Positions 10,311 through 21,458 of a DNA stretch of 58,469 nucleotides are shown here, in pieces; the stretch's first letter is position 1; the number at the start of each line of letters is the position of its first letter. The notes beneath the pieces were generated by a model. The model ran no database searches and was not told where the DNA came from. It worked only from the letters and a program-made list of their open reading frames with translations. Origin of the DNA: Aeromonas media. GTDB lineage: Bacteria; Pseudomonadota; Gammaproteobacteria; Enterobacterales; Aeromonadaceae. A program made the translations under genes and the position numbers. The DNA lies in NCBI RefSeq assembly GCF_000819985.1, contig NZ_CDBZ01000071.1, positions 1 through 58,469 of the forward strand, read 5' to 3'.

Positions 10311-10655
10311 TTATCTCCCAGCCTTAGCGTCGGATACCACTACAGTGATGTGAGCGGTACGCTTGAGGATACGATCCGCGCGACCTTTGGCACGCGGGCG
10401 GATGCGCTTCATGGAGGGACCTTCGTCTACCATGATGGTGGCAACACGCAGTGCGTCGATGTCGGCGCCTTCGTTGTGCTCAGCGTTTGCAATGGCAGAT
10501 TCCAGCACTTTCTTCACCAGAACTGCAGCCTTTTTCGGGCTGAAGGTCAGGATGTTCAGAGCCTTGTCTACGGACAGACCACGTACTTGATCGGCTACCA
10601 GACGAGCTTTCTGGGCAGAAGTACGGGCATAACGGTGTTTAGCGATAGCTTCCAT
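10311..10655 (-). CDS. rplV: 50S ribosomal protein L22
   Basis: L22 has a long beta hairpin that lines the exit tunnel. Two adjacent ATGs are possible (10658 and 10655). The second gives [20 protein letters not shown], which matches the family start and is better spaced from AAGGGA. It has 114 residues, four more than E. coli, because the C-terminus ends [10 protein letters not shown] instead of VVVSDR. The tunnel hairpin [20 protein letters not shown] is intact. Confidence 0.96.
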   Translation of the reverse strand: MEAIAKHRYARTSAQKARLVADQVRGLSVDKALNILTFSPKKAAVLVKKVLESAIANAEHNEGADIDALRVATIMVDEGPSMKRIRPRAKGRADRILKRTAHITVVVSDAKAGR

Positions 10656-10665
10656 CATTTATCCC

Positions 10666-10959
<294 letters not shown>

Positions 10960-10966
10960 TTAACAA

Positions 10967-11788
10967 TTACTTGTTACGACGACGTACGATGTACTTGTCG
11001 GTACGCTTGTTCTTACGGGTCTTGAAGCCCTTAGCCTTCTGGCCCCATGGGGACACAGGCTGCATGCCCTTGTTACGACCCTCACCACCACCGTGCGGGT
11101 GATCAACCGGGTTCATCGCCATACCGCGAACAGTCGGACGAATACCACGCCAGCGGTTTGCACCGGCTTTACCCAGTTGACGCAGCATGTGCTCGGAGTT
11201 ACCCACTTCACCAATGGTGGCGCGGCACTCGGCCAGAACTTTACGTACTTCGCCGGAACGCAGACGCAGAGTTACATAGTTACCTTCACGAGCCAGAATC
11301 TGGATGAAAGTACCAGCGGAACGAGCCAGCTGAGCACCTTTACCAGGCTTCATTTCTACGGCGTGAACGGTAGAACCAACCGGGATGTTACGCATCGGCA
11401 GGGAGTTACCTACCTTGATCGCAGCATCAGCACCAGAAGCGATAGCATCACCTGCTTTCAGGCCTTTCGGAGCCAGGATGTAACGACGCTCACCGTCTGC
11501 ATACAGCACCAGGGCGATGTTTGCGGTACGGTTAGGATCGTATTCCAGGCGCTCTACTTTGGCCGGAATGCCGTCTTTGTCGCGTTTGAAGTCGACGATA
11601 CGGTAGTGTTGCTTGTGACCACCACCGATATGACGGGTAGTGATACGGCCGTTGTTGTTACGACCACCGGACTTGCTTTTGCTGTCCAGCAGAGCGGCAA
11701 AGGGCTTGCCCTTGTACAGCTCTTGGTTGACGATCTTGACGACGTGGCGGCGGCCCGGAGAAGTAGGCTTGCACTTAACGATTGCCAT
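10967..11788 (-). CDS. rplB: 50S ribosomal protein L2
   Basis: L2 is a core 23S-binding protein required for subunit association. It has 273 residues, starting [17 protein letters not shown]. The conserved loop [20 protein letters not shown] contains the essential histidine (H229 in E. coli). It lies 15 nt after rplW. Confidence 0.99.
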   Translation of the reverse strand: MAIVKCKPTSPGRRHVVKIVNQELYKGKPFAALLDSKSKSGGRNNNGRITTRHIGGGHKQHYRIVDFKRDKDGIPAKVERLEYDPNRTANIALVLYADGERRYILAPKGLKAGDAIASGADAAIKVGNSLPMRNIPVGSTVHAVEMKPGKGAQLARSAGTFIQILAREGNYVTLRLRSGEVRKVLAECRATIGEVGNSEHMLRQLGKAGANRWRGIRPTVRGMAMNPVDHPHGGGEGRNKGMQPVSPWGQKAKGFKTRKNKRTDKYIVRRRNK

Positions 11789-11803
11789 TTTTGAGAACTC
11801 CTC

Positions 11804-12106
11804 TTACTCGGCTGCGCCCATGAAGTCGATGTCCTGACCAGCTTTCAGGGTCACATAAGCCTTTTTCCAATCGGAACGACGGCCTACACGCGCACCTGAG
11901 CGCTTGGTCTTACCCTTCATGTTCAGGGTACGGACGGTCTCAACTTCGACCTCGAACAGTTTCGCAACTGCAGCTTTGACTTCCGCCTTGGTGGCATCAA
12001 CAGCAACTTTGAACACGATAGTGTTCTGCTTTTCTGCGACCATGGTGCTCTTTTCAGAGATGTGCGGAGCCTTCAGAACTTTCAACAGACGTTCTTCGCG
12101 GATCAT
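11804..12106 (-). CDS. rplW: 50S ribosomal protein L23
   Basis: L23 sits at the tunnel exit and is the docking site for trigger factor and SRP. It has 100 residues, starting [20 protein letters not shown], with the conserved TEKS-like element [11 protein letters not shown]. The start overlaps the rplD stop by 3 nt within ATGA, indicating translational coupling. Confidence 0.98.
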   Translation of the reverse strand: MIREERLLKVLKAPHISEKSTMVAEKQNTIVFKVAVDATKAEVKAAVAKLFEVEVETVRTLNMKGKTKRSGARVGRRSDWKKAYVTLKAGQDIDFMGAAE

Positions 12107-12708
12107 GCCAGCATCTCCTCGATTTGCTTAACTGCGTCAGCAGTCATCAGAATCTTGTCGAAAGCGATCAGGCTGACCGGGTCGATACCGGCAACATCAC
12201 GCACGTCGACCTTGTACAGGTTGCGAGCAGCCAGGAACAGGTTCTCATCGACTTCAGCAGTCACGATCAGAACGTCAGTCAGTTCCATTTCTTTCAGCTT
12301 GGCGATCAGTTCTTTGGTCTTCGGCGCTTCGATGCCGAATTTCTCGACAACGATCAGGCGCTCTTGACGTACCAGCTCGGACAGGATGCTACGGATAGCG
12401 CCGCGGTACATCTTCTTGTTTACTTTCTGGCTGTGATCTTGCGGCTTAGCAGCAAAGGTCACACCACCGGAACGCCAGATGGGCGAACGGATGGAGCCAG
12501 CACGGGCACGACCAGTACCCTTCTGACGCCACGGCTTTTTGCCGCCACCAGACACTTCAGAGCGAGTCAGCTGCGCACGAGTACCCTGACGGGCACCAGC
12601 GGCATATGCAACGACGACCTGGTGAACCAGAGCTTCGTTGAATTCGCGCCCGAAGGTAGTCTCGGAAACTTCAAGAGCGCTCTTGGCGTCTTTCATTACC
12701 AATTCCAT
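12103..12708 (-). CDS. rplD: 50S ribosomal protein L4 (S10 operon repressor)
   Basis: L4 lines the exit tunnel. In E. coli it represses the S10 operon at both transcription and translation by acting on the leader. The 201 residues start [20 protein letters not shown]. The tunnel-penetrating loop [18 protein letters not shown] is intact. A 5' leader of similar length to that of E. coli precedes rpsJ, so the autogenous circuit is probably conserved. Confidence 0.98.
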   Translation of the reverse strand: MELVMKDAKSALEVSETTFGREFNEALVHQVVVAYAAGARQGTRAQLTRSEVSGGGKKPWRQKGTGRARAGSIRSPIWRSGGVTFAAKPQDHSQKVNKKMYRGAIRSILSELVRQERLIVVEKFGIEAPKTKELIAKLKEMELTDVLIVTAEVDENLFLAARNLYKVDVRDVAGIDPVSLIAFDKILMTADAVKQIEEMLA

Positions 12709-12725
12709 TACTATCTCCTCAGACG

Positions 12726-13358
12726 TTACGCTTTGACGGCAGGTTTGACGATCACGTTGCCGTTGGTTGCACCCGGTACTGCGCCTTTGATGAGCAGCAG
12801 GTTGCGTTCAGCGTCAACACGAACCAGTTCCAGGTTCTGAGTCGTTACACGCTCAGCACCCATGTGACCAGCCATCTTTTTGCCCTTGAATACACGGCCC
12901 GGGGTCTGGTTTTGACCGATGGAGCCAGGTACACGGTGGGACAGGGAGTTACCGTGGGTCATATCCTGGGTGCGGAAGTTGTGGCGCTTTACAGTGCCCG
13001 CAAAACCTTTACCCTTGGATGTGCCGGTAACGTCTACCATCTTAACGTCAGCGAGAAGATCTACTTTCAGCTCGCTACCAACAGTGAAAGTTTCACCGTT
13101 GTTCAGGCGGAACTCCCACAGACCGCGACCGGCTTCTACACCAGCTTTGGCGAAGTGGCCAGCTTCCGGCTTGGTCACACGGCTGGCTTTTTTGGCGCCA
13201 GTGGTAACCTGAATAGCGTTGTAGCCGTCGGTTTCTACAGATTTGACCTGAGTTACACGGTTAGCTTCAACTTCGATAACAGTCACCGGGATAGAAACGC
13301 CATCTTCAGTGAAGATGCGAGTCATACCCACTTTGCGACCTACAAGACCGATTGTCAT
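12726..13358 (-). CDS. rplC: 50S ribosomal protein L3
   Basis: L3 is an early-assembly protein close to the peptidyl-transferase centre. The ATG at 13358 ([20 protein letters not shown]) has AGAGG 9 nt upstream and gives 210 residues; the upstream TTG at 13367 is less likely. The tip loop [20 protein letters not shown] includes the glutamine methylated by PrmB in E. coli. It lies 22 nt after rpsJ. Confidence 0.98.
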   Translation of the reverse strand: MTIGLVGRKVGMTRIFTEDGVSIPVTVIEVEANRVTQVKSVETDGYNAIQVTTGAKKASRVTKPEAGHFAKAGVEAGRGLWEFRLNNGETFTVGSELKVDLLADVKMVDVTGTSKGKGFAGTVKRHNFRTQDMTHGNSLSHRVPGSIGQNQTPGRVFKGKKMAGHMGAERVTTQNLELVRVDAERNLLLIKGAVPGATNGNVIVKPAVKA

Positions 13359-13380
13359 TGTTATCAACCTCTTTCCGTAA

Positions 13381-13903
<523 letters not shown>

Positions 13904-14048
13904 GAGAAGGCGGACAGATTGTGCGCAATTTTGTGTGGCGGATGGATCTCGCTGGCGATCGCTCCCTTGCCCGCCACAAAGCGGTAACGACAATGTTGCA
14001 AACAGGCTGATAGACTGCCCCCTTGCCTCAGTCAGCGGAACGACCCCG

Positions 14049-14963
14049 ATGCTCAAGAATCAGAAGAAAGCCTATCAATACGGACTCTGCGCCGTCGCCC
14101 TCTGGTCGACGGTCGCCACCGCCTTCAAGATATCCCTCGCCTACTTCGAGCCGGTGCAGTTGCTGCTGGTCGCCGCCATCACCTCGACCCTGACTCTGGG
14201 GTCCATCGTTGCGATCCAAGGCAAGCTGCCCCTGTTGTTGAGCTATTTCAGGGCCCGCCCCTTCTACTATCTGGCCCTAGGGGTGCTGAACCCCTTCCTC
14301 TATTACCTGCTGCTGTTCAAGGCCTATGATCTGCTGCCGGCGCAACAGGCCCAGACCCTCAACTACACCTGGGCCATCACCTTGAGCTTGCTGGCCGTCC
14401 CCTTCCTCGGCCAGAAACTGCGTCGCCGTGACGGGGTGGCCATCGTGCTTGGCTACTTCGGCGCCCTGGTGATCGCCACCAGGGGAGATGTGTTTGGCCT
14501 GCAGTTTGACAGCTCGCTCGGTGTGACGCTGGCCCTGGTCTCGACCCTCATCTGGGCAGGCTACTGGATCCTCAATACCCGCAATCAGGGGGACCCCATC
14601 GTCAGCCTGCTGCTCGGCTTCCTCATCAGCCTGCCATTCATCGTGGTGGCGACCTGGCTGCTCGCCGACTTTGCCATGACCGCCTGGCAGGGCTGGCTCG
14701 GTGCCATCTATGTGGGGCTGTTCGAGATGGGCTTCGGCTTCGTGCTCTGGCTGATGGCCCTGCGCCACGCCACCAACACGGCTCCCATCAGCAACCTCAT
14801 CTTCATCTCGCCGTTTGCTTCGCTGGTGCTGCTCAATCTGTTGATCGGTGAGAGCATCCACCCCGCCACCCCCATAGGGTTGGCGCTGATCGTCACCGCC
14901 CTGCTGATCCAGCAACTTAAATACGGCAAGCGCTACCGCAAGACGGCCGAGCCACAAGCCTGA
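14049..14963 (+). CDS. EamA-family (DMT superfamily) transporter
   Basis: This is an inner-membrane carrier of the drug/metabolite transporter superfamily; the substrate cannot be read from sequence. The 304 residues from the ATG at 14049 (MLKNQKKAYQYGLCAVALWS) hold about ten hydrophobic helices in two EamA repeats (about 15-140 and 155-290). The open frame begins upstream, but the earlier starts lack transporter-like sequence. The gene is divergent from the S10 operon and ends 37 nt from the end of envZ with a shared terminator. Confidence 0.85.
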   Translation: MLKNQKKAYQYGLCAVALWSTVATAFKISLAYFEPVQLLLVAAITSTLTLGSIVAIQGKLPLLLSYFRARPFYYLALGVLNPFLYYLLLFKAYDLLPAQQAQTLNYTWAITLSLLAVPFLGQKLRRRDGVAIVLGYFGALVIATRGDVFGLQFDSSLGVTLALVSTLIWAGYWILNTRNQGDPIVSLLLGFLISLPFIVVATWLLADFAMTAWQGWLGAIYVGLFEMGFGFVLWLMALRHATNTAPISNLIFISPFASLVLLNLLIGESIHPATPIGLALIVTALLIQQLKYGKRYRKTAEPQA

Positions 14964-14971
14964 CAATGCAG

Positions 14972-15000
14972 AAGGGCGCATCCACTGATGCGCCCTTTGT
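14972..15000. terminator. bidirectional terminator between EamA gene and envZ
   Basis: An 11-bp perfect stem (AAGGGCGCATC with GATGCGCCCTT, loop CACT) lies between the two convergent stop codons. Confidence 0.75.
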
Positions 15001-16311
15001 TCAATCCATCCACTCCAGCGGCTGGTGCTTGGGTAGCCGGATCTCCACCAGCAAGCCTCCCAGCTCGGAGCGGCCCAGCCTGATGGTGCCGTGGTGCTGG
15101 GACACTATCTTGGCGACTATGGCCAGCCCCAGGCCACTGCCGCCGCCGGTGCGCGCCACATTACCCTGGGTAAAGGGCTTGAGCACCCGGGAGTAGTCCT
15201 GCTCCGCGATCCCGGGGCCATTGTCAGAGAGCCGAAGCCGAACCCAGTGACCATCGTCCTTCAGTTCGGCCTGCAGCCTGGTCGCGCCGTAACGCAACGC
15301 ATTGCCCGACAGGTTGTTGAGGATGCGACGGATGCTGATGGGATGGCAGGCCACCCGCACCGCCTGCTCCGGCAGTAGCAGCTCCACCTCCAGCCCCTGA
15401 TCGGTCTGCATCAACAGCGCATCGTGGATGAGCTGGGTCAGGTCGATGGGATGGGCATCCAGTCCCTCGTTCGGGCGTATGTAGTCGATGAACTGATCTA
15501 TGATGCCGTTCGACTCGTCGATGTCCGCATTGATGCTCTCCTTGAGATACTCATCCTCGGAGGACATCATCTCGGTCGCCAGCCGGATGCGGGTCAGGGG
15601 CGTGCGCAGATCATGGGAGACCCCGGCCATCATCAGGTTGCGCTCTTCGATAAGGCCCTTGATGGAGTGCGACATGTGGTTGAAGGTGCGGGTCAGGCGG
15701 CGTACCTCCCGCGAGCCGTGCTCTCCCAAAGCATCGGGGAACTGGCCCCGCGCCACGGCCACGGCCCCTGCCTCCAGATCTTCCAGCGGTCGCACCAGCT
15801 GGCGGGCAAAGCGCCATGCCGCAAACAGGGTCACCACCAGCAGCACGCTCATGTAGATGATGAGGGGCTCGATGTCGTCATCCTCGATCTCGGTCAGGGG
15901 GATGCGCACCCACATCTGGCTGGCCTGGGGTGGCTGGATCCAGATGATGTAGTGATCCTGAATCTCTACCCTCACCTTGGTCTTCCCCCCCAGCTCGCGG
16001 CTGATGCTCTCCTCCAGATAGGGGTAGGGTTTGGACTCCTTGAGTCCGTGCTGCTCCGCCTCTGTCTGGGTATAGATGTCACTGCCGGTCGCCACATAGA
16101 CCAGTGCCTCGGCATCTTCGCTCAGCGCCAGCTGGTTGCTTTCAACCGGAAAGATGAGTTTGACCTGATTGGCCAGCAGATGACTGATCTGCTTGACGGT
16201 GGGCGCCAGCAGATAGTTGTAGAAGGTGGCGTAGGAGACAACCTGATAGACCACCAGCACGGCGGCCAGGAACCAGAGCATGCGGGAGAACATGCTACCC
16301 ACTTTTTTCAT
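15001..16311 (-). CDS. envZ: osmosensor histidine kinase EnvZ
   Basis: EnvZ is the inner-membrane sensor kinase that phosphorylates OmpR to set porin expression with osmolarity. The 436 residues comprise a transmembrane segment at about 12-32, a periplasmic domain to about 145, a second transmembrane segment at 148-168, a HAMP domain, a dimerisation domain with [19 protein letters not shown] (phosphorylated His233), and an ATPase domain with NALRYG, DNGPGI and GSGLGL. The start overlaps the ompR stop in ATGA, so the two are translated as a coupled pair. Confidence 0.97.
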   Translation of the reverse strand: MKKVGSMFSRMLWFLAAVLVVYQVVSYATFYNYLLAPTVKQISHLLANQVKLIFPVESNQLALSEDAEALVYVATGSDIYTQTEAEQHGLKESKPYPYLEESISRELGGKTKVRVEIQDHYIIWIQPPQASQMWVRIPLTEIEDDDIEPLIIYMSVLLVVTLFAAWRFARQLVRPLEDLEAGAVAVARGQFPDALGEHGSREVRRLTRTFNHMSHSIKGLIEERNLMMAGVSHDLRTPLTRIRLATEMMSSEDEYLKESINADIDESNGIIDQFIDYIRPNEGLDAHPIDLTQLIHDALLMQTDQGLEVELLLPEQAVRVACHPISIRRILNNLSGNALRYGATRLQAELKDDGHWVRLRLSDNGPGIAEQDYSRVLKPFTQGNVARTGGGSGLGLAIVAKIVSQHHGTIRLGRSELGGLLVEIRLPKHQPLEWMD

Positions 16312-17027
16312 TCCCCGTCACCGTCCGGCACGAAGACATAGCCAAGGCCCCACACCGTCTGCAGGTAACGGGGCTGGGCCGGATCCTGCTCCAGCAGGCG
16401 GCGCAGACGGGAGACCTGCACATCGATACTGCGCTCGGTGGCGGTGTATTCCCGGCCACGGGCCAGGTTCATCAGCTTGTCTCGGGAGAGCGGCTCGCGA
16501 GGGTGGCTCACCAGCACCTTGAGCACGGCGAACTCGCCGCTGGTCAGGGCCACCGGCTCGCCGTCCCGGCTCAACTCCCGGGTCGCCAGGTTGAGCTGAT
16601 AGGCGCCAAAGCTCACCATCTTCTCGGCGGCGGACGGCGCACCGGGCAGCTCGACGGTATGGCGGCGCAACACGGCGCGGATCCGGGCCAGCAACTCACG
16701 GGGATTGAAGGGCTTGGGCAGGTAATCATCGGCCCCCATCTCCAGCCCGACGATGCGATCTACTTCGTCCCCCTTGGCGGTGAGCATCAGCACCGGGATC
16801 TGATTGCCCGCCTCGCGCAGACGGCGGCAGATGGATAGGCCGTCTTCCCCCGGCAACATCAGGTCGAGCACCATCAGGCTGAAATTCTCGCGGGTCAGCA
16901 GGCGATCAGCCTGCTCACCATTGGCAACGCCCCGCACCACAAATCCCTGTTCGGTGAGGTAACGCTCCAGCAGGGAGCGTAGTTTCAGGTCGTCATCGAC
17001 CACCAGGACCTTGTATTGCTGACTCAT
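16308..17027 (-). CDS. ompR: response regulator OmpR
   Basis: OmpR is the DNA-binding response regulator paired with EnvZ. It has 239 residues from the ATG at 17027 ([15 protein letters not shown]), preceded by AGAGG. The receiver domain covers 1-120, with the acidic pocket Asp11-Asp13 and phosphoacceptor Asp55 ([10 protein letters not shown]). The winged-helix domain covers about 135-235, with [18 protein letters not shown] as recognition helix. A further open stretch upstream is not used. It is divergent from greB across 225 nt. Confidence 0.98.
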   Translation of the reverse strand: MSQQYKVLVVDDDLKLRSLLERYLTEQGFVVRGVANGEQADRLLTRENFSLMVLDLMLPGEDGLSICRRLREAGNQIPVLMLTAKGDEVDRIVGLEMGADDYLPKPFNPRELLARIRAVLRRHTVELPGAPSAAEKMVSFGAYQLNLATRELSRDGEPVALTSGEFAVLKVLVSHPREPLSRDKLMNLARGREYTATERSIDVQVSRLRRLLEQDPAQPRYLQTVWGLGYVFVPDGDGE

Positions 17028-17252
17028 TGCCACCTCTCTTCTCTGTCTCCTCCCAATACTAGGGCCCGCTCTGGCAACCACAAAGCATAAATATGTTACC
17101 GGTTATTACCCTTGGCTGGGGGTTCCCAGGGACAAAAAGGCTCCCAACGAGCCTCTCACCATGTGTTTCTGCTCGACAGTCAGACGACAATGGCTAAGAT
17201 CCCGAGCAAGACGACGCAACCCGCCATCCAGGCAGCAGGGACTGATAAGCCC

Positions 17253-17759
17253 ATGAAAACCAAACTCATCACCCGTGAAGGCTACAACCAGCTCCGGCAG
17301 GAACACGACACCCTGTGGCGCGAGGAGAGACCCGAGACCACCAAGAAGGTGGCCTGGGCGGCGAGCCTCGGGGATCGCAGCGAGAACGCCGACTACCAGT
17401 ACAACAAGAAGCGGCTGCGGGAGATAGACCGCCGGGTCCGCTACCTGCGCAAGTGCCTGGAGGAGCTGACCATAGTCGATTACTCCCCCTCCCAGGAGGG
17501 CAAGGTGTTCTTCGGTGCCTGGGTCGAGGTGGAGAACGACGAGGGTGAAACCAAGCGTTTTCGCATCGTCGGCTATGACGAGATCTTCGGCCGCAAGGAT
17601 TACATCTCCATCGACTCCCCCATGGCCCGCGCCCTGCTCAAGAAAGAGGTGGGCGACGAGGCCATGGTGCGAACGCCAGTGGGTGACGTCTGCTGGTACA
17701 TCAATGAGATCAGCTATCCCAAGCAAGCCAGTGCTGGCCCAGGCTGCCAAATCGGCTGA
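17253..17759 (+). CDS. greB: transcription elongation factor GreB
   Basis: GreB enters the RNA polymerase secondary channel and stimulates cleavage of backtracked RNA. It has 168 residues from the ATG at 17253 (MKTKLITREGYNQLRQEHD). The N-terminal coiled coil carries the acidic tip in SLGDRSENADYQYNKKRLRE, and the C-terminal FKBP-like domain ends SWY-like CWYINEISYP. A short extra tail (QASAGPGCQIG) exceeds the E. coli length by ten residues. An in-frame ATG at 17190 would add 21 residues but lacks family similarity. Confidence 0.95.
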   Translation: MKTKLITREGYNQLRQEHDTLWREERPETTKKVAWAASLGDRSENADYQYNKKRLREIDRRVRYLRKCLEELTIVDYSPSQEGKVFFGAWVEVENDEGETKRFRIVGYDEIFGRKDYISIDSPMARALLKKEVGDEAMVRTPVGDVCWYINEISYPKQASAGPGCQIG

Positions 17760-17994
17760 CGAGGCCAAGATGGACAGCATGCTCGGCCACCGGATGCGAT
17801 TCGTGTCATTTTTGCCGGAGTGGCATCCCGCAGCCCGACCCCATATAGTGCTCACACCCGGCGCCTTGTGGCGCCAACCGGCCCGCGCGACAGTGGCCCG
17901 GCTGGTACCTTGAGTACCGCCGGGACAGACCCCCTGACCGGCGACATCGCCTCGCGCCTGCCCGTTGACCAGGACCCGACCACAGAGACCACAG

Positions 17995-20307
17995 ATGCAC
18001 AGCCATGTAATTGAGAGACAGATTGCCGGTGAGCTGAATGCCCGCCCGGAACAGGTTCAGGCCGCCGTGCGCCTGCTGGATGAAGGCTCGACCGTTCCCT
18101 TTATCGCCCGTTATCGCAAGGAGGTGACCGGCGGTCTGGACGACAGTCAGTTGCGTACCCTGGAGAGCCGCCTCGGCTATCTGCGTGAACTGGAAGATCG
18201 CCGTCAGGTGATCATTCGCTCCATCGAGGAGCAGGGCAAGCTGACTCCCGAGCTGGCGCGCGAGCTGCACGGTGCCGACAGCAAGACCCGGCTCGAAGAC
18301 CTCTACCTCCCCTACAAGCCCAAGCGTCGTACCAAGGGGCAGATGGCCATCGAAGCCGGGCTGGAGCCGCTGGCCAACCTGCTGCTGACCGACCCCATGC
18401 AGGATCCGGAGCAAGCGGCAGCCCGCTTCCTCAATGCCGAGCAGGGGATCACCGACAGCAAGGCGGCCCTCGACGGTGCCCGCTACATCCTGATGGAGCG
18501 CTTCGCCGAGCAGGCCGACCTGCTGGAAAAGCTGCGGGACTACCTGTGGCAGAACGCCACCCTGCGCGCCCGGGTTGTTGCGGGCAAGGAGCAGGAAGGG
18601 GCCAAGTTCAAGGATTACTTCGAGCATGACGAGCCCCTGCACAAGGCCCCCTCCCACCGGGTGCTGGCCATGCTGCGCGGGCGCAACGAGGGGATCCTCA
18701 ACCTCGCGCTGGTGACCGGCGACGATGAGAGTGCCAGCCCCTGCGAAGGGATCATTGCCCACCACCTCAGGCTCAATCTGCAGAACCGCCCGGCGGACAA
18801 GTGGCTGCAGGGGGTGGTGAGCTGGACCTGGAAGATCAAGCTGTCGCTCCAGATGGAGACCGAACTGATCGGCCGCATCCGCGAGTCGGCAGAGGACGAG
18901 GCGATCAAGGTGTTCGCCATGAACCTTCAGGATCTGCTGATGGCGGCTCCGGCCGGCATGCGCTGCACCATGGGGCTGGATCCGGGCATCCGCACCGGGG
19001 TCAAGGTCGCCGTGGTGGATGCCACCGGCAAGCTGGTCGATCACGCCACCATCTATCCGTTCGAACCGAAACGCCAGATTGATCAGAGCCTCAAGACCCT
19101 GAGCGAGCTGTGCCAGAAGCACAAGGTGGAGCTCATCAGCATAGGCAACGGCACCGCCTCCCGGGAGACCGACCGGCTAGTGAGCGATCTGTTCGAGCGC
19201 TACCCCTTGGCCCGGGCCCAGAAGATAGTGGTGAGCGAAGCAGGCGCCTCCGTCTACTCCGCCTCCGAGCTCGCCTCCCAGGAGTTCCCTGATCTCGACG
19301 TCTCCATCCGTGGTGCCGTTTCCATCGCCCGTCGCCTGCAGGACCCCCTGGCCGAGCTGGTCAAGATCGACCCCAAGAGTATCGGGGTGGGCCAGTATCA
19401 GCACGACGTCGGCCAGAGCCAGCTGGCCCGCCGGCTGGATGCTGTGGTCGAGGATTGCGTGAATGCGGTAGGGGTGGATGTGAATACCGCCTCGGTCGCC
19501 CTGCTCAACCGGGTCTCCGGCCTCTCCCAGACGCTGGCCCAGAATATAGTCGCCTATCGGGATGAGCACGGCGCCTTCAAGAGCCGTCAGCAGTTGCTGA
19601 AGGTGAGCCGACTCGGACCCAAAGCGTTCGAGCAGTGCGCCGGCTTCCTGCGCATTCGCGGCGGCAGCAATCCGCTGGACGGCTCGGCGGTTCACCCGGA
19701 GTCCTATCCGGTGGTGGAGCGGATCCTCGCCCAGCTGGAACAGACAGTGGAGAGCCTGCTCGGCAACAGCAGCCTGCTGCGCAGCCTGAAACCGGCCGAC
19801 TACACCGACGAGCAGTTCGGCGTGCCCACAGTCACCGACATCATCGGCGAGCTGGACAAGCCGGGCCGCGACCCGCGCCCCGAGTTCAAGACCGCCACCT
19901 TCAAGGACGGGGTGGAGAAGTTAAGCGACCTGGTGCCCGAGATGGTGCTGGAAGGGGTGGTCACCAACGTCACCAACTTCGGCGCCTTCGTCGACATCGG
20001 CGTCCATCAGGATGGGCTGGTGCATATCTCCTCCCTGACCGACCGTTTCGTCAAGGATCCCCGCGAGGTGGTCAAGGCGGGCGACATCGTCCGGGTCAAG
20101 GTGCTGGAGGTGGATGCACCGCGCAAGCGCATCAGCCTGACCATGCGCCTCGACGAGAAAGCGGGACAACCCGCCCGCAAGCCTGTGGAATCCCGACCAT
20201 CGGGTGCAGGCAGCGCCAGACCCAGGCAGGAGCCGAAACAGGGCGCCCCTGCCGGTGGCGCCATGGGCAACGCCTTCGCCGCCGCCCTCTCAAAGCTGAA
20301 GAAGTGA
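17995..20307 (+). CDS. tex: RNA-binding transcriptional accessory protein Tex
   Basis: Tex is a cytoplasmic nucleic-acid-binding protein of the YhgF family, linked to transcription and tolerance of stress. It has 770 residues from the ATG at 17995 ([20 protein letters not shown]). Domains in order are a helical Tex N-terminal region (about 1-320), a YqgF/RNase H-like domain (about 325-455, [19 protein letters not shown]), helix-hairpin-helix repeats (about 490-560), and an S1 RNA-binding domain (about 645-715, [20 protein letters not shown]). A basic Pro/Gly tail follows. The 235-nt gap to greB holds a GGCGCC-TTGT-GGCGCC hairpin at 17860-17875. Confidence 0.96.
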   Translation: MHSHVIERQIAGELNARPEQVQAAVRLLDEGSTVPFIARYRKEVTGGLDDSQLRTLESRLGYLRELEDRRQVIIRSIEEQGKLTPELARELHGADSKTRLEDLYLPYKPKRRTKGQMAIEAGLEPLANLLLTDPMQDPEQAAARFLNAEQGITDSKAALDGARYILMERFAEQADLLEKLRDYLWQNATLRARVVAGKEQEGAKFKDYFEHDEPLHKAPSHRVLAMLRGRNEGILNLALVTGDDESASPCEGIIAHHLRLNLQNRPADKWLQGVVSWTWKIKLSLQMETELIGRIRESAEDEAIKVFAMNLQDLLMAAPAGMRCTMGLDPGIRTGVKVAVVDATGKLVDHATIYPFEPKRQIDQSLKTLSELCQKHKVELISIGNGTASRETDRLVSDLFERYPLARAQKIVVSEAGASVYSASELASQEFPDLDVSIRGAVSIARRLQDPLAELVKIDPKSIGVGQYQHDVGQSQLARRLDAVVEDCVNAVGVDVNTASVALLNRVSGLSQTLAQNIVAYRDEHGAFKSRQQLLKVSRLGPKAFEQCAGFLRIRGGSNPLDGSAVHPESYPVVERILAQLEQTVESLLGNSSLLRSLKPADYTDEQFGVPTVTDIIGELDKPGRDPRPEFKTATFKDGVEKLSDLVPEMVLEGVVTNVTNFGAFVDIGVHQDGLVHISSLTDRFVKDPREVVKAGDIVRVKVLEVDAPRKRISLTMRLDEKAGQPARKPVESRPSGAGSARPRQEPKQGAPAGGAMGNAFAAALSKLKK

Positions 20308-20321
20308 CGATCCTGAATGAC

Positions 20322-20345
20322 AAAAGCCCCGCGAGGGGCTTTTTA
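20322..20345 (+). terminator. Rho-independent terminator after tex
   Basis: A 9-bp stem (AAAAGCCCC/GGGGCTTTT) with loop GCGA and a T-run follows tex. It is also A-rich on the other side and may serve the minus-strand gene ending at 20394. Confidence 0.85.
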
Positions 20346-20393
20346 CTGGGCGTCAGGCAGGCGACGGATTTTGAATCCGGCGGATCCGGCCTC

Positions 20394-21152
20394 TCAGATG
20401 TCCTGGCTGAAGGTCTGACGAGGGGCGGGTCTGACGGCCTGCTGGTAGTGTTGGGCTATCACCTGATTGCGCCTGTCCATGTAGGCGCCAAGCGGCCCGA
20501 TTGCAGCGCCTCTGACATCCATCAGTTCCTTGCGGGCCTGAGCCTCTTTGGCGGTGGCGGCGCGGGCCACGCTCAGATCCTGTGACGAGGGTTCCACCGG
20601 TGCCAGGGCGGCGGCACGCACCTGCTGCATCTTGGCGAGGGTGGCAGCCGGATCGCCATGGACAACACCGATGTCGATGGCCACCTCACCCCCGGTGGCG
20701 TAACGCTTGCCATCCGGCCCCTGGGAAAACTGGTAGCTGGGGCTGCCCGCATGCTCGCCACCTGCCATCTGGTGCGCCTGCTCGTGCTTGCGCACCTCGA
20801 GATCCCGCTCCACCAGTGCGGCCAGCTGGCGTTGCTGCCTCTGTTGCTCCTGCTGCTCGGGATCCTGCTGCTGCCGGCGCTGGCTCTCCTCCCCCGTGGC
20901 CTCGACGAAGCGATGGGACGGGGTCGTCGGGCTGGTCTGTGCATTATCCCGGGTTGAAGAAGCGGCGGGCGGATTGGCCTGGGCGGCTCTGGACTTGTCT
21001 TTCTGGGAGGCAACACCGGACTCGGCGTTGGACGCCTCGCTCTGGCGGCTGGGAGGCACCAGTTCTGCGCGGCGGTTGTCAGTCTGCGCCGATTCCGTCT
21101 GCGGTTGCAGTTGATTCGGAATGATAGGCGGCAGGCTGACATTGATGTTCAT
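20394..21152 (-). CDS. SprA-related putative metalloprotease
   Basis: This resembles the SprA-related (putative metalloprotease) family; no function has been shown that I can cite. It has 252 residues without a signal peptide or membrane segment. The first 90 residues are low-complexity and polar, and 91-110 is Gln/Arg-rich. The conserved part starts near 112, with VRKHEQAHQMAGGEHAG: HEQAH at 123-127 fits the zinc-protease pattern HExxH, and His134 could be a third ligand. SYQFSQGPDGKRYATGGEVAID follows. It starts 1 nt after the stop of the flagellar-like gene upstream, so they form an operon. Confidence 0.75.
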   Translation of the reverse strand: MNINVSLPPIIPNQLQPQTESAQTDNRRAELVPPSRQSEASNAESGVASQKDKSRAAQANPPAASSTRDNAQTSPTTPSHRFVEATGEESQRRQQQDPEQQEQQRQQRQLAALVERDLEVRKHEQAHQMAGGEHAGSPSYQFSQGPDGKRYATGGEVAIDIGVVHGDPAATLAKMQQVRAAALAPVEPSSQDLSVARAATAKEAQARKELMDVRGAAIGPLGAYMDRRNQVIAQHYQQAVRPAPRQTFSQDI

Positions 21153-21153
21153 C

Positions 21154-21387
21154 TCACACCTTGATGTCGATCAGGGTGCCCAGCATGTCGCTGGCAGTCT
21201 GGATCACCTTGGCAGAGGCGCCGGCATGCAGCTCGGCCACCTTGAGATTCACCAGCTCGTCCGTCACCTGTACCTGGTCACCCGACGGGGTGTTGAGGCG
21301 GGCGAGCTGGCCGGATGCCTGACCGGCCAGTTGCTCGGCCCGCTGGAATCCCTGTACGCCCGTGGTCATGGCAGAATCGATACGCAT
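21154..21387 (-). CDS. flagellar rod/hook-like mini-protein
   Basis: A 77-residue protein of unknown role. The N-terminal half (MRIDSAMTTGVQGFQRAEQL...) and the C-terminal half (ELVNLKVAELHAGASAKVIQTASDMLGTLIDIKV region) look like the paired terminal helices of FlgE/FlgG-type axial proteins, with the whole middle domain missing. It has no signal peptide, as expected for type III export substrates. AGGAGT precedes the ATG. It is co-directional with, and 1 nt from, the SprA-related gene. The similarity is by eye; it may equally be an unrelated amphipathic helical protein. Confidence 0.65.
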   Translation of the reverse strand: MRIDSAMTTGVQGFQRAEQLAGQASGQLARLNTPSGDQVQVTDELVNLKVAELHAGASAKVIQTASDMLGTLIDIKV

Positions 21388-21458
21388 CGGCTCACTCCTT
21401 TCATGGTTGGCTAATTATCCACCACCTCGAGGCGTTATTGAAGCATGTCGCTCAAGGA

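Noticed and set aside
17806..19122. Open frame antisense to tex
   Set aside because: Overlaps the conserved Tex N-terminal domain and has no recognisable features of its own.
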